Source of the DNA: Gentiana macrophylla | Lineage: Eukaryota > Streptophyta > Magnoliopsida > Gentianales > Gentianaceae | Length of the DNA: 64,000 nucleotides | Assembly (NCBI GenBank): GCA_026214975.1 | Contig: CM047806.1 | Location: forward strand, 100,309,832-100,373,831 | Reading direction: 5' to 3' | Shown: piece by piece, positions 1-11,234 of the stretch | Layout of the letters: the number at the start of each line of letters is the position of its first letter | Position numbering within the stretch: the stretch's first letter is position 1 | Translations under genes and position numbers: made by a program | Notes under the pieces: model-generated | Seen by the model: the letters and a program-made list of their open reading frames with translations, nothing else | Databases searched by the model: none | Told to the model about the DNA's origin: nothing

Positions 1-1300
1 ATAAAAGATAAAACAACTATAGCAAGTGATACCAACATAGAGATAGATTCTGTGTGTGACAAGCCCTTTTCAATCTTCACAATCCTCTCAAACAAATATC
101 TTCAAATAATTTTAATGACTATCCTAGGTATAGCAAAGAATGCTCCACACAAAGTCTTTCTCAAGCACTAAGTAGGATAATCCCTACAAAGATATAATTC
201 GGTTTATACTGGGTATAAGTTCAACGATAACAAAGTCTTTAATTTTTTCACTTTCTTTTTTTTTCTTTGATGCACATCAAAATGAGCTCTACCCGTCATA
301 GTAGAATAGATGTTTCGGGATAACACCCTACCTTACTCAAATCATAGTAGTAGCTTTTCCTCGATCGCCGTGAGCTTTTGGTCATCATAGTGGTATAGAC
401 ATTTCGAGATAATGCCCTACCGCACTCCAATCATCGACTACCTTCGACACACCCCTTTATTTATTTATTTTATATTTTTCAAAACATTAGTTACGCTTTC
501 ACTTATCACATTCAAACCTTCAGATATTCACAAAGGCACGCTCAACTTAGGTGTTACTTCACCGCATTATTAAGAACAAATCTCTAAGATAACTCACTAA
601 AGTAATGAAAGGATACAGTTCAAAATTTTTGCTTCAATATCAAAGGCTTTCGTGAGTGTGAAATGAATACTATCTCATATCAGTAAAAGCATGCTATAAT
701 TATCTCTCAAAGTCACATAAAATCATTGTCGAAACTACAACTAGCAAGCCATTTGTTTCAATTACATGCTCAAGATTTACAATTATCCAAGTTTACTTTG
801 AAAAATTTTAAAATTGTCGAGAAAATCACATTTACTCATTGTCAGAAATATAGCATGATAACATACCCAATTTAGACACTTTCACACTTAAATCACATTA
901 TGTCCTCGTAATGTGCAAATAAAAGAGAGGAATACTTAGTTGGTTTCAAAGTGGTTGTCGGGTTGTAGGTTGACAGAGGTCAGCCGTAGCAACTCAGATC
1001 ACGCAATGCATAACACTAAAAGTGATAACTGCAAAACCGCCAACAAGATTCTGCAACACTCGACATAGCATATAATCTCGGGTACAAGGGGTACATGAGT
1101 AAACATGTAGCACACGTAAATGGGCAAATAAAGCATCTACAAATAGGACAGGGATAACCAACACACAAATCACCATGGTTTTATTCCTAATGCCCTAAAA
1201 ACTTAACTAAAAAGTAACTTAAAAGACTAGGCGCTTCCTAGAGCGCTTTTTTTTATGTCATTAGCTTGACAGAGTAAACCAAGTCAACCCGGATCGTGCC
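1..1300 (-). other. Athila 3' non-coding region
   Basis: No coding signal is seen. The segment is the inverted counterpart of about 13900-15232 in the plus-strand relative; for example the block around 1140-1200 matches 14040-14110 reversed. It represents sequence between the end of pol and the 3' LTR. No env-like frame could be recognised in it. Confidence 0.7.
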
Positions 1301-1499
1301 ACTTGTGTAATGAGGCTAACCACTACTCGCTAATCGTAATGACTAGGACGGAAATGGTTTTCGCCACAACAACAAGTCAAGTGCGCGAGAAGATCATGAA
1401 ATTTTTCTCTCCAAACAACACCGACTTTTTCTTCTTGTTCTTGTTTCTCAAATTCGGCCGAGGTATGCTAATAGGCTCAGAGCATTGATGTAAGGATCT

Positions 1500-2870
1500 G
1501 CAAGGTTGTGGGGTATTAATGTCATCATCCACTCCAAAGAAGTCGGATGGAATCTCTTCACAAATAAACGACTCAACCGCTTATTTCTCTTTGAAAGTAT
1601 AGTACTTCAGCTTTTCCTTGGGTGCCCAAAGTACTTTTAATCCCGTGACTATTGACTTTGAACGGTTGATCGCCGCACTTTTAACGAATGGCTCCACCAG
1701 ATGAACATCAAGAATCTCAAAGGGCCGCACCATCAAGATTTAAGCTTACCAGCACAAAGATGGAGCCTGGTGTTATAAAGCAAAGCCATGTCTCCCACTT
1801 TGAATTCCCGATCCTTAATCTTAGCATCGTGGAGTGCCTTCGTTCTTTCCTTACTGATTCTCGAATTCTTGTAGGCACGGATTCGAACTCATCGAGCCTG
1901 CTCAATTGCAATTATCTCTTTTTCCCACAAAGTCGGGCATTCGAAATTCAAGAATTTAATAGCCCAAGAAGCTCTATGCTCAAGCTCGACCGGTAAATGG
2001 CAAGCTTTGCCATAAACCATTTGGAAGGGTGACGCACTCTATAGGGGTCTTAAACGCAGCGCGATAAGCCCAGCGCGCGCCATCCAACTTCGCACTCCAG
2101 CTGATCTATTGAATTCACGCTTTTCCAAAATCCGCTTTAGACTTCTGCTCACCCGACTTGGCCACCGGTTTGGGGGTGGTATGGTGTGCCGATTCTATGC
2201 TTGACACCATAGCTCTCAAGAATTTTATCCAAAGGGTGCATTACGGAAATGCAAACCTTCATCACCGATAAGGGCTTCAGACAGCTAAATCTAGTAAAGA
2301 TATTCTTTGCAAGAATTTCTTTACAACTTTGTGATCATTGGTCAGTGGCTATGGCCTCTACCCACTTGGAAACATAGTTCACACAGCACTGTAATATATT
2401 TGTTACAAAGAGATGATGATGGGAACGGTCCCATAAAATCAATGCCCCAGCACGCCAAAAACATCACATTCCAAGATAGGCCTCAAAGGCATCTCCATCC
2501 TGCATCGAGTCTCCTACTTTTTGGCATCTATCACACCTTTGAAAAAGGCTTCAAAGATCTTTAAACATAGTAGGCCAAGAAACCAAATTTGAAGGATTTT
2601 TGTGACTGCCTTAGGTGCTCCAGTAGTGCCCACCAAATGGGACCACTATGACATTGCTCCAAGATATCCAATTGTTCATGCCCGAACGCACCTTCTAAGC
2701 AACCCATCCTTGCATTTTAAATGTAGATATGGATCCTCCCATACGAGATACTTTAAGTCACTAAAAATTTCTTCTTTTCCTCGACACGTCATCTCTTCTA
2801 AATGCCCACTTGCTAAATAGTTGACGAATCAATGCATCACGGCCTAATCAGATCAAGCTTCATCAATTGC
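1500..2870 (-). pseudogene. Athila integrase remnant
   Basis: Minus-strand translation in shifting frames gives pieces resembling the Athila integrase core and its C-terminal extension, including a VVKKFLQ stretch near 2290 and an end rich in charged residues near 1500-1700. The same product is better preserved on the plus strand at 12814-13850, which supports the identity. The enzyme would insert element cDNA into host DNA. Many stops and frameshifts make it non-functional. It lies between RNase H (higher coordinates) and the 3' non-coding tail. Confidence 0.65.
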
Positions 2871-2879
2871 TCAAGAGGG

Positions 2880-3400
2880 AAATCGATGCCTATTTCCTTG
2901 TGATTTTCGCCACCCTCATTTACTAGGCGAGACAGTGATCACCACAATATTTTCACTACCCTTCTTATCTTTGATCTCAATGTCAAACTCTTGCAAAATT
3001 AGAATCCATCCGAGTAACCTTGGTTTTGCATCCGCTTTGTCCATAAGGTAGCGTAGGTCTGCATGGTCCATTCAAACCACAACTTGAGACCCTGTAAGGT
3101 AACTTCTAAACTTGTCGATAGCAAAACGACGGCTAAGAATTCCTTTCACCGTGGTCAGAATTGCATTGAGCCGGGTCTGGCAAAAAGGTGCGGCTCGTAT
3201 AGTAAATGGGCCTGAACTTTTATCAATTCTCTCCGCCTAAAATCGCACTCCATCGCAGAGTTGTGAGGCATCGCACATTAATTCAAAGGGCTTAGTCCAA
3301 CAAAAAGTATTAAGATAGTGGGCACTTATGAGCTTATCTTTTAGGCAATTGAAAGCTTCCTTGCATTTCTCATCAAACAAGAACTCAACATCATCTTTCG
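2880..3400 (-). pseudogene. Athila RNase H remnant
   Basis: The minus-strand translation shows MCDAS at about 3260, then IYYTSRT at about 3200, then a stretch around 3050-3090 equivalent to the family's conserved TDH-containing segment. These are landmarks of the Ty3/gypsy RNase H that degrades the RNA strand during cDNA synthesis. Frames are broken. Its place directly after the RT remnant fits gypsy order. Confidence 0.65.
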
Positions 3401-4222
3401 TATGTTAGATAAGGGCTTGGCGATGGTGGAAAAGTCCCGAATAAACCGCCTCGTAGGCTTTCAACATGACCTAGAAAACCTCGCACCTCTTTCACTGCTG
3501 GTACGCCATCTTTCAATGGCCTCTACTTTAGCCTTATCAACTCGAATACTGCATCGACACCTTGTGTCCTGCAACAATCCCTTTATCTACTAGAAAATGG
3601 CATTTCTCCCGCTTACACTAAATTCTTTTCAACACAAATAAGAAGTACCATATCTAGATTTTCCAAGATCTCATCAAAGCTATCGCCATAGATCGAGAAG
3701 TCATCCATGAAGACTTCCATACATTTCTCCACAAGTCCATCGAAATGCCAACATGCACCTAAATGTTGCCGGTGCATTGCATAACCCGGAAAGGCATTCT
3801 CGCGGGTGCAAAAGTGCTCGATGGACACGTAAACGTAGTCTTCCTCTGGTCATTAGGTCGATGGCTATCCGAAGTAACCGTAATATCCATCGAGGAAACA
3901 ATAATACTTATGACCACTTAGTCTTTCAAGAAGTCGGGTCAATGAAAGGTAAGGGAAATGGTCTTTGGCGGTGACTTCATTCAATCATGAGAGTCAATGC
4001 ACTCAGAGCTACACAAGGCGAAGCTACTTCTTCCCCTTTTCATTCCTTTCCACGGTAATACCTCCTTTCTTTGGCACAACTTGGGTGGGGCTAACCCACT
4101 CACCGTCGGGCGATTGCATAGACGATTCCCATATCTAACCATTTTATGACTTCTTTCTTGACAACCTCCTGCATGTGCGGATTCAGCCTTCGCTGAGGTT
4201 GTCTGACTTTCTTAGCTCCTTC
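3401..4222 (-). pseudogene. Athila reverse transcriptase remnant (3' part)
   Basis: The open stretch 3613-3828 (71 aa) carries VFMDDFSIYGDSFDEILENL, the Ty3/gypsy RT catalytic motif (F/Y-x-D-D) in the form typical of Athila. Upstream on the minus strand, at about 4060-4110, VVPKKGGIT is readable, an N-terminal RT landmark. The RT has been split by the element ending at 4222: its continuation starts at 7457, after the CCTTC target duplication. Frameshifts and stops disable it. Confidence 0.8.
4218..4222. repeat. Target site duplication CCTTC (left copy)
   Basis: CCTTC directly precedes the TGAAGTGATCC start of the nested LTR element and recurs at 7452-7456 right after its end. This 5-bp duplication is what retroviral-type integration produces and fixes both element boundaries. 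Confidence 0.85.
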
Positions 4223-4831
4223 TGAAGTGATCCAGTCCAAGCAAGTTGAAGACTAGCCCGGAAAATGCACTATCTATATTATTGGGTTTGAAGAACATGA
4301 AGATGGACTTGGATAATGTGGAAGAAAGTTGTTTATTTAATTATTCCGTCAATAAGGTTGTCCATTTAAGTGTGGCGCCATTATTAGATTTAATTGGGCT
4401 TGTTTTAATTATTTTATGTTGGGTTTTATGTAATAATTATCTTGTGGGCTTAGATGACACAAGAAACACCGTAAAGCCCATAAAGGCGCCTATTTTATTT
4501 CCTAGTTACATAAGTTTTTTATTTTCATTCTCCCACATTGCTTAGAAGTTATTTTCCTTGATGTGTGTTTCATATAAGGCAAACACCAGCCATTGTATTG
4601 TACAAGTTAATTTTGAGTGAAATATTATTTTCGATTACATTGTCTTAATTGTGCACCTTGTGTGTGAGATTCTCTGATTGAGGATCGCCTTTGAGAACTT
4701 ATCAACGTAAGTGAGCATTACGCTGTATGCTCCAACCGCAGCCTTGGTCTAAGGCGCGATCATAGCTCGTATTGACTACCTTCAATTTCTTCCTGGCAAA
4801 ACAAAGGATTTGATTCGTAAGAATCACATCA
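4223..4831 (+). repeat. 5' LTR of the 3.2-kb element
   Basis: 609 bp, starting TGAAGTGATCC and ending AATCACATCA, nearly identical to 6838-7451 apart from scattered small indels and substitutions. Followed two bases later by the PBS. A short coding-like frame at 4246-4545 is LTR sequence and is not a gene. Confidence 0.85.
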
Positions 4832-4833
4832 CT

Positions 4834-4845
4834 TGGTAGCAGAGC
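4834..4845 (+). other. Primer binding site (tRNA-iMet type)
   Basis: TGGTAGCAGAGC lies just after the 5' LTR and differs at one base from TGGTATCAGAGC, the complement of the 3' end of plant initiator tRNA-Met. It is the expected start site of minus-strand cDNA. Confidence 0.75.
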
Positions 4846-5899
4846 TCAAGAATTGTTGGTAATCAAATATCCCTTTATTTTATTTATTTTTGTTTTCCTT
4901 TGTTCCGTATTATTCCAAAAAAAAAAAAATCGTTGTTCTTGTTCTTTTCAGTCACACCCCCCCCCACCAAGAACACAAGCAATCTTCATCCACCAACCCG
5001 AAAATCCTTTGTATCTTCAAACCTTCAACCTTCAACCCTAAGAACCCTAATTTTCCAGACACGTTTTTTTTTTCTCTCAGCCTGTTTTATACCCTAAACC
5101 ACTCCAAAATTCCGAAAATTTTACCACAGCCCCACCACATCGTGTTCTACAATTTTTGTCTTTACACCCAATCCAGATTCAACATAAATCTTGACTAAAA
5201 CCGCCGATTACTCCAAACAATCTGTCCAGAAAACTGCAGCAGTAAATCATTGTTCGAATTGTTTTCAGTGGGTTAAACGACTCGATATTGCCTGAAATTT
5301 TGTGAACTAATAGGAAATTCTCCGATCTACAACTTTTATCTTTTAGGTTTCCCAAATTCGCTGTAGTTTAATCGCAATCGGCACCGTAAGACACTGCTAT
5401 CAATCTGAGAATTCTGACAGATTGCACTAGTTTCTGAAAATGATTGTTTGGGCGACTTCTAGACCTCCGAAAAATCTGAAATTTTGACATCATTTAGACA
5501 ACTCTCTGTTCTACAAATTTTGTCTTTGAGTTTTGGCAGATTCTGTCTTAGTTTGGTCATTAAATACGTGGGTTTCACACCTGTAAATTCTGCTGTCATT
5601 AAAAATTTCAATACGACTTTGAGAGAGGGTGAGTGCAAGCACATGAGTTTGTGAGGTCATTTCTTTTGAGACGATGACAGAAAAGAGATAATAGTTTGCA
5701 AGGTTATTCTCAATGTGATTTTTTTCAGACACGCTTGTTGGATTGGTGAAAGGCTATGCTCTATGATTATTGAACCCGATTGTTGTGCTAACTTAGTTAG
5801 TACGTATGTGATCAAGAAATTATCCATTCCTACTATACCCCATCCTCATCCGTATAAGTTGCAAAGTGGCTGAATGATGTTGGTGAAATGCGGTTACCC

Positions 5900-6140
5900 A
5901 ACAGGCCTTAATCTCCTTCAATCTTGGTAAACTCGATGGTGTAGTTTTATGTGATGTAGTCCCCATGCACGCCACCCATATATTACTTGGACGACCTTGG
6001 CGCTTGATAGAAGAGTTACTTATGATGGGTATGCAAATAGCTACACTTTGCGCCATAAAGGTAGAAACTTTAAGCTCTCTTGCATTATCCTCAAGAGGCT
6101 CACAAAGATAAGGTCTGGTTCGCTAAAAACTTTGAGGGGC
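5900..6140 (+). pseudogene. Ty3/gypsy-type aspartic protease C-terminal fragment
   Basis: Plus-strand translation from about 5955 reads DVVPMHATHILLGRPW. After a frameshift, VTYDGYANSYTLRHKG follows. This is the second half of the plant Ty3/gypsy retropepsin (LLGRPW followed by a V-T-x-D-G stretch). The catalytic DTGAS half was not found upstream. A Glu-rich segment follows at about 6220-6330. This is the only recognisable coding trace in the element. Confidence 0.6.
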
Positions 6141-6837
6141 ATGTAATGAGGAAAATACTCGCTTGAAACTTGAAACCTAAAAAGCAAAAGAATTGGTGGA
6201 ACAAAAACGATTTAGGTTGTTAACATTCGAGAGGAGGAGATGAAAATGAGGAAAGTGAGAGTGTGGTGGAGGTGAATGAACCTCAATTTGTGGATGAGAG
6301 AGTAGAGATGTCGGAGGAGTCTATTGTAAAGAATGAATGCAAGAGTTGATTTTGGTGGAAGCAAAAGAAGATGATGTGTTACAAAATTCTTGTTCCAAAT
6401 TTTGTTGCATCTTCTTTGCAGTACATGATGATCACCATATGTAGCGGACACCGGGCTGTTAGATGCGCCCAATGCAGCCAGATCTCGCCTTTGATTTATC
6501 TTGATCCGTATCATATTGATGGCAAGCCGGAGCATATCTTCATTGATCCATTCTCGCATATGTTGTTGTTTGTCCTACATTGCATTGCTATCACTCACTG
6601 CTATCACTCGAGCTTCAACATCATTTATATCAAACCGCTGGATTGTTCTTTTTGTTCCATTGGTGAAGCTTGGCTCACCATGTCACCGATCCATCGGGTT
6701 GCAATCATCTATCAACTTTGTATTTGATCCCGTATTTCATTGAGGATTGTTGTGGTTTGTTCGAGATTGGTGTGTGTTGATCACTTTACGACATCCTTCC
6801 GATCGATTCGAGGACTAATCCTTTCGAACCGAGGGAA

Positions 6838-7451
6838 TGAAGTGATCCACCCAAGCAAGTTGAAGACTAGCCCGAAAATACACTATCTATATTATTGGGT
6901 TTGAAGAACATGAAGATGGACTTGATAATGTGGAAGAAAGTTATTTATTTAATTATTCCGCAATAAGGTTGTCCATTTAAGTGTGGCGCCATTATTAGAT
7001 TTAATTGGGCTTGTTTTAATTATTTTATGTTGGGTTTTATGTAATAATTATCTTGTGGGCTTAGATGACACAAGAAACACCGTAAAGCCCATAGTGGGGC
7101 GCCTATTTTATTTCCTAGTTACATAAGTTTTTTATTTTCATTCTCCCACATTGCTTAGAAGTTATTTTTCCTTTGATGTGTAAGCCTCATATAAGGCAAA
7201 CACCACCATTGTATTGTACAAGTTAATTTTGAGTGAAATATTATTTTCGATTAAGCATTGTCTTAATTGTGCACCTTGTGTGTGAGATTCTCTTGATTGG
7301 AGGATCGCCTTTTGAGAACTTATCAACGTAAGTGAGCATTACATTGTATGCTCCAACCGCAGCCTTGGTCTAAGGCGCGATCATAGCTCGATTGACTACC
7401 TTCAATTTCTTCCTGGCAAAACAAAGGATTTGATTCGTAAGAATCACATCA
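6838..7451 (+). repeat. 3' LTR of the 3.2-kb element
   Basis: 614 bp direct repeat of 4223-4831, preceded by a short purine run (GAGGGAA, 6831-6837) that would serve as polypurine tract, and followed by the CCTTC duplication. Confidence 0.85.
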
Positions 7452-7456
7452 CCTTC

Positions 7457-8220
7457 CCCGCTCGGATTTTATGCATGCACACACGGGGCTGATTCCTCGA
7501 TATCACCACTTGCCATCCGAACGCGAGGATGTTCTTTTTCAAGCACTTTTATCAAGCAGCGCTTGCTCGGGCTCGAGTTTTGAAGAGATGATCAAGGTAA
7601 TTTATCACCATCCTTAAGAAAATGTACTTAAGGTGTTATGAAGCGATTTAAGCTCCAAGTCGAGGTGGTTGCTCAATATTGATTTTAAGGGCCACCTTTT
7701 TCCTTATGGGCTTGAAGTGGTTGATCAAGAATACCTCATCTTCCCGAGGTACAACCCCGTAAAGGCACTCGATCACATCATCCATAGGATCCTTCCGTCA
7801 AGACCCGCTTCCTTCTTATGCTTGATCATCTTTCTCAACTCTTCTTCTTCTAGCTCCTCCGCTAGCTGCTCCCAATCATCAACCTCCCAATGAGTAGTCT
7901 CTCTCCGTAAATCCACTTCATCCCAACTACCCATCGTGGCTTCCTCTTCTACAGTGGTTAAAGTCTTCCCCGATGCATCTCTTTGAAATCATCGCTCATT
8001 GGCTCGGGAATCTCCATGTTTCTTGTTCATTGACAGTGCCTGGGTGAGAAAGTTGTGAAGACGACTCGCCGCTGACTACGGCCTCAGAATGAAACAAAGA
8101 TGGTCCACAATACCTTGATCTTTAATGTTTATAGCTTCAAAACACCTATCTCGTTAGCTCTACCGCTTCTTCAGAGTTGGCATCTTCTTCGCCCTCATAA
8201 ATTGCTTCAACGAACGAGAT
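7457..8220 (-). pseudogene. Athila pol: RT N-terminal part and protease-RT linker
   Basis: This is the continuation of the split Athila pol on the minus strand. Near 7460-7500 the translation (HLASGDIEE, CMHKIRAG) fits the segment just before the RT core. The rest, up to the protease at 8225, is an acidic linker with stops and frameshifts. No intact frame is left. Confidence 0.5.
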
Positions 8221-8224
8221 TTCT

Positions 8225-8735
8225 TCAATCAAGGTTTCTCGTGACTTTTCCTCGTGGTGAAGGTAATGATGTATAATCGACTCTGCCGTAATCGACCTTT
8301 ACGTAAATCGATGAGGGCGCGCAGAGGTGTCCAAAAAGGTCCGGCCTAGAATTAGTGGGCATCTCTTTGTCAAGTGGATAGTCTAAGATAACCCAAATAA
8401 GAGGGAAAACCAAATGTTCAACACGGAGAAGAACATTAGCAACGCAACCGGTCGCCGAGCGCTAGATCGGCTCTACCATCCAAGAGAAATAGTATGCCTC
8501 AAGATTCTTTTATCTAAACCGAGCTTTTGCAGACGCTCAATGGCATCACATTTATGGAGGCCCCGAGTCGCATAAGACGCTTTAGAATATGTGTGGCCTT
8601 CAATCTCATAAGAGATTGAAGGTCTCCGGGTCACGCGCTTAGTAGCAACTTTTTGTGAAACCATAGAGCAATCTTCTCTAAAACTTCTTCCGCCATCCTT
8701 GAAGCTTCTTCTTGCTTCCACAAACTTCCTTAAGA
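8225..8735 (-). pseudogene. Athila aspartic protease remnant
   Basis: Two minus-strand open stretches (8473-8721 and 8225-8413) carry pieces of the Athila-type retropepsin: the RLQKLGL segment that follows the active site, and the FPLIWVILD...PTNSRPDLFG segment that corresponds to the family's hydrophobic-strand and ILGRPFL region. The catalytic D-x-G triad is degraded. It would have cut the gag-pol polyprotein. Confidence 0.6.
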
Positions 8736-8738
8736 TAC

Positions 8739-10584
8739 TTAGAGCACTTGGGCATTTCTACCAATATCTCCGCTAGGGGTATACTCACTTTGGTATCTCT
8801 CGAGCATCCTCCTCACTCCGCCATATTGTCTCACTGCGACTGAGGTATTCTCTTTCTTCTTTGGCGGGTAAGGAAGGGCTTTATCATTGTTCATGGCTTG
8901 ATTTTTTATGGCTTCGCTTTCCTTATCCTTCCATCCGACAAACTTTTCCTCCTCTTCTTTGTCGTGGGTACAAATGCACTGACTTTTCCTCATTTCTCTA
9001 TCGTAATCATTTTCATCACCCAAAGAATCATCATTAAGCTCCTCCTCACCGCTGCTTTCTTCAAGATTTAACTTTCGATTGCCCCTCCTCAACTTATGGC
9101 GCCGTGAGGGGCTACTGCTTTCCGACATCTTCCGGTCCCGCCGCTACCACTTCTTAAAGTAACCTCATTCACTCTCTCTTCGCTCCCATAATCCCATTGA
9201 GGTGTGATGGCAAAGGCAAACATTGATATCTCGCTTAGATTTCTTTCGGTATAACTTGGAAGTTTACCGTGGGGTCTGCTTGCTTGTTGATCTTCCATCC
9301 GACCAACCTGCCTCTCTATTGTTCTTGACACTAGTAGCCGTGGTCTTCACCATGTCTACTAGCTCATCAAACTTATGTCGGGGACACAAGAGGTGGTTTG
9401 CTTATGAGGTTGGTTTTGATTCCAACCACCTTGAGGTCTTTGGGAGTTAGGATTGTGAGATTGATTAACCATCCTGTGAGGTGGTCTTTGATAACTTGAG
9501 TTGAAAGAAGGTTTTGAATTGGTTGGGCCAGTGTGGTGCATTAGCTTGATTAAAATTGGGATGTTGAAACTGGAATGATTCTCGGTCCCGATTGAAGTTT
9601 CAAGGTTTGCTATGATTCTCCATTAAATTCACTTCCTCATTCATCTCATTTCCGCCTGCATTCCTGTGTAGTTCACATCCGACGGCCCTTGTTGTCGCAT
9701 TTGTAAATTGGCTAGTCGCTTGCTAATTACTTCCATTTGAGCAACTAACACCTTAGTCTCGTAATTGCTCGCAGCAGATTCCTTCTTATTCCCACTAACA
9801 TTGGTCTTTTTGGAGTTGACCACATGTTATTCTTTGCTATAGTTTCACAATACCCTCAGAAGCAAGATCATCACCTCCCCCCAGTGAAGGATCCGTGAGC
9901 AAATTGAATCAAGGAAGTCTCTATTTGGTCGAGAGACACCTCAGAGAATAACTCTAGTAGCTCATGTCCATCAGATCCATGGTTGGGGCACTTCCTCATC
10001 AATGCATTTAGTCTCTCCCATGCTTTCCCCACACTCTCACCATCAAGTTGTTCAAATGTGGCTATCTCCCTTTCATGTCCATGATTGTCCTGTGAGACAA
10101 ACTTCAGAGCAAAGGCTCTTTGACATCATTCCGTGCACGGAGAGAATGATGGGCTAAAGATTTGAACCAACGGTTTGCTTCACCCTTGTGAGCAAACGGG
10201 AAGAGTTTTAATTTGACAATCTCGTAATCAACACCAGATAGTGGCTCGCTTCGCAGATTTGAACGAAGATGGACAAGAAGTCACGAGGATCTTCGCCAAG
10301 AAGCTGAAAAAGAACTATTCTCGACCACCCCCTACCACTCTATTTTTCGATCGGGTTCACTTGCCTCATGTCCTGAGGGCGACAGGTCTATGCCCTTCCA
10401 GAAGTCTTGGTCAAGATAGGGGGCATGGGGTCCCGATTTAATTGGTTTAGCCGGTTTTGACGGAATTGTTGAAATTGATTATTTATTCCAAATTGTTGAT
10501 TCTCGTTGTTGTTGTATTGCTCGATCCGCTGAAGGATCGATTCATTTGGGTTTGAGGATCCGGATTTGGAACTTCATTAGCCAT
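8739..10584 (-). pseudogene. Athila gag remnant
   Basis: The start chosen is the ATG at 10584, which opens with MANEVPNPDP. It is followed by a Gln/Asn-rich stretch and MRQVNPIEK, both usual near the N-terminus in Athila/Tat gag. At about 9990-10200 LFPFAHKGEANRWF and CPNHGSDGHELL mark the gag core. Further on are Gln/Asn-rich tracts (9359-9541) and a Glu-rich region (8739-9128, 129 aa) ending in LPYPPKKKE, a known hinge before the protease. Frames are interrupted several times. The product would form the particle shell. Confidence 0.7.
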
Positions 10585-10599
10585 AATGTCCGGATTAGT

Positions 10600-11213
10600 G
10601 GAAGAGCTTTCTCCCGATAATAGATCGCCAGTGTTCGGGATTAAAGGTAAGAGGTCCTTTCTTACTCCTGGTTTGCATAAACCGTAAGAGTAGAACAGAA
10701 GAAATCAACCTTGGGGTTGATGAGAACGAATGTAGAGAAGATTGTAGGGTCTAGAGTTTTTGAAAGAGAGAAGAGAGAAGAGGATTCGAGGTGAACACTG
10801 TTTCAGTCACCGAACTAGCGCTCGTAAGACAAATCAAAGCGACGGGCGCTCAAATGCTCGGACGCCTGCTCGTAAAGTTTCTTTTTTTTTTTTTTTTTTT
10901 TATTCTTTTTTAGAAAAGATATAGAAACAGTAAATGTAAAAGAAACCTACCTACTAAAAACTTAAAACAGAAAACACTAAGACGGTGAAAAACGTGTTGA
11001 AATCTTCTAGGCTAAAATGGAAGGGAAAACAGTGGATTTTGACCTCGAAAATGGTGTCGAACGGCTGTAGGTGGATTGGCACGCCGTCGGGCGCCGAACG
11101 AAGCTTTCCGACCAGGGTCCCCGCGCAAACGGACACTCGAGCCGAAAGTTATGGCCAAAATATCGCCGACACGTAAAATCGCACTACGAAGAATCCGACA
11201 ACCCTTACCGACA
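10600..11213 (-). other. Athila 5' leader between PBS and gag
   Basis: Non-coding. It contains a homopolymer T run at about 10878-10900 (poly-A on the element strand) and a few GACGGGCG-like motifs near 10810-10860, like those in the LTR. Short open frames here are on both strands and overlap, so none is called a gene. Confidence 0.6.
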
Positions 11214-11229
11214 CCCGGCAACGGCGCCA
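11214..11229 (-). other. Primer binding site (tRNA-Asp type)
   Basis: On the minus strand this reads TGGCGCCGTTGCCGGG, the complement of a plant tRNA-Asp 3' end and the standard PBS of Athila/Tat elements. It lies 5 bp inside the 5' LTR. Confidence 0.85.
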
Positions 11230-11234
11230 AAACT

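Larger units (their letters stand above)
4223..7451 (+). mobile_element. Non-autonomous LTR retrotransposon, 3.2 kb
   Basis: It is bounded by direct LTRs (4223-4831 and 6838-7451) with TGA...TCA ends and the CCTTC duplication. The interior is only about 2.0 kb. It has a PBS matching initiator tRNA-Met and a decayed Ty3/gypsy-type protease segment, but no RT, RNase H or integrase could be found. It sits inside the RT gene of the minus-strand Athila element. It probably depended on proteins of another element for movement (inference). Confidence 0.85.

Noticed and set aside
4853..5198. Three overlapping open frames of 62-102 aa
   Set aside because: They lie in three frames over the same Pro/Thr- and T-rich low-complexity leader of the 3.2-kb element and have no motif; this is leader sequence and not genes.
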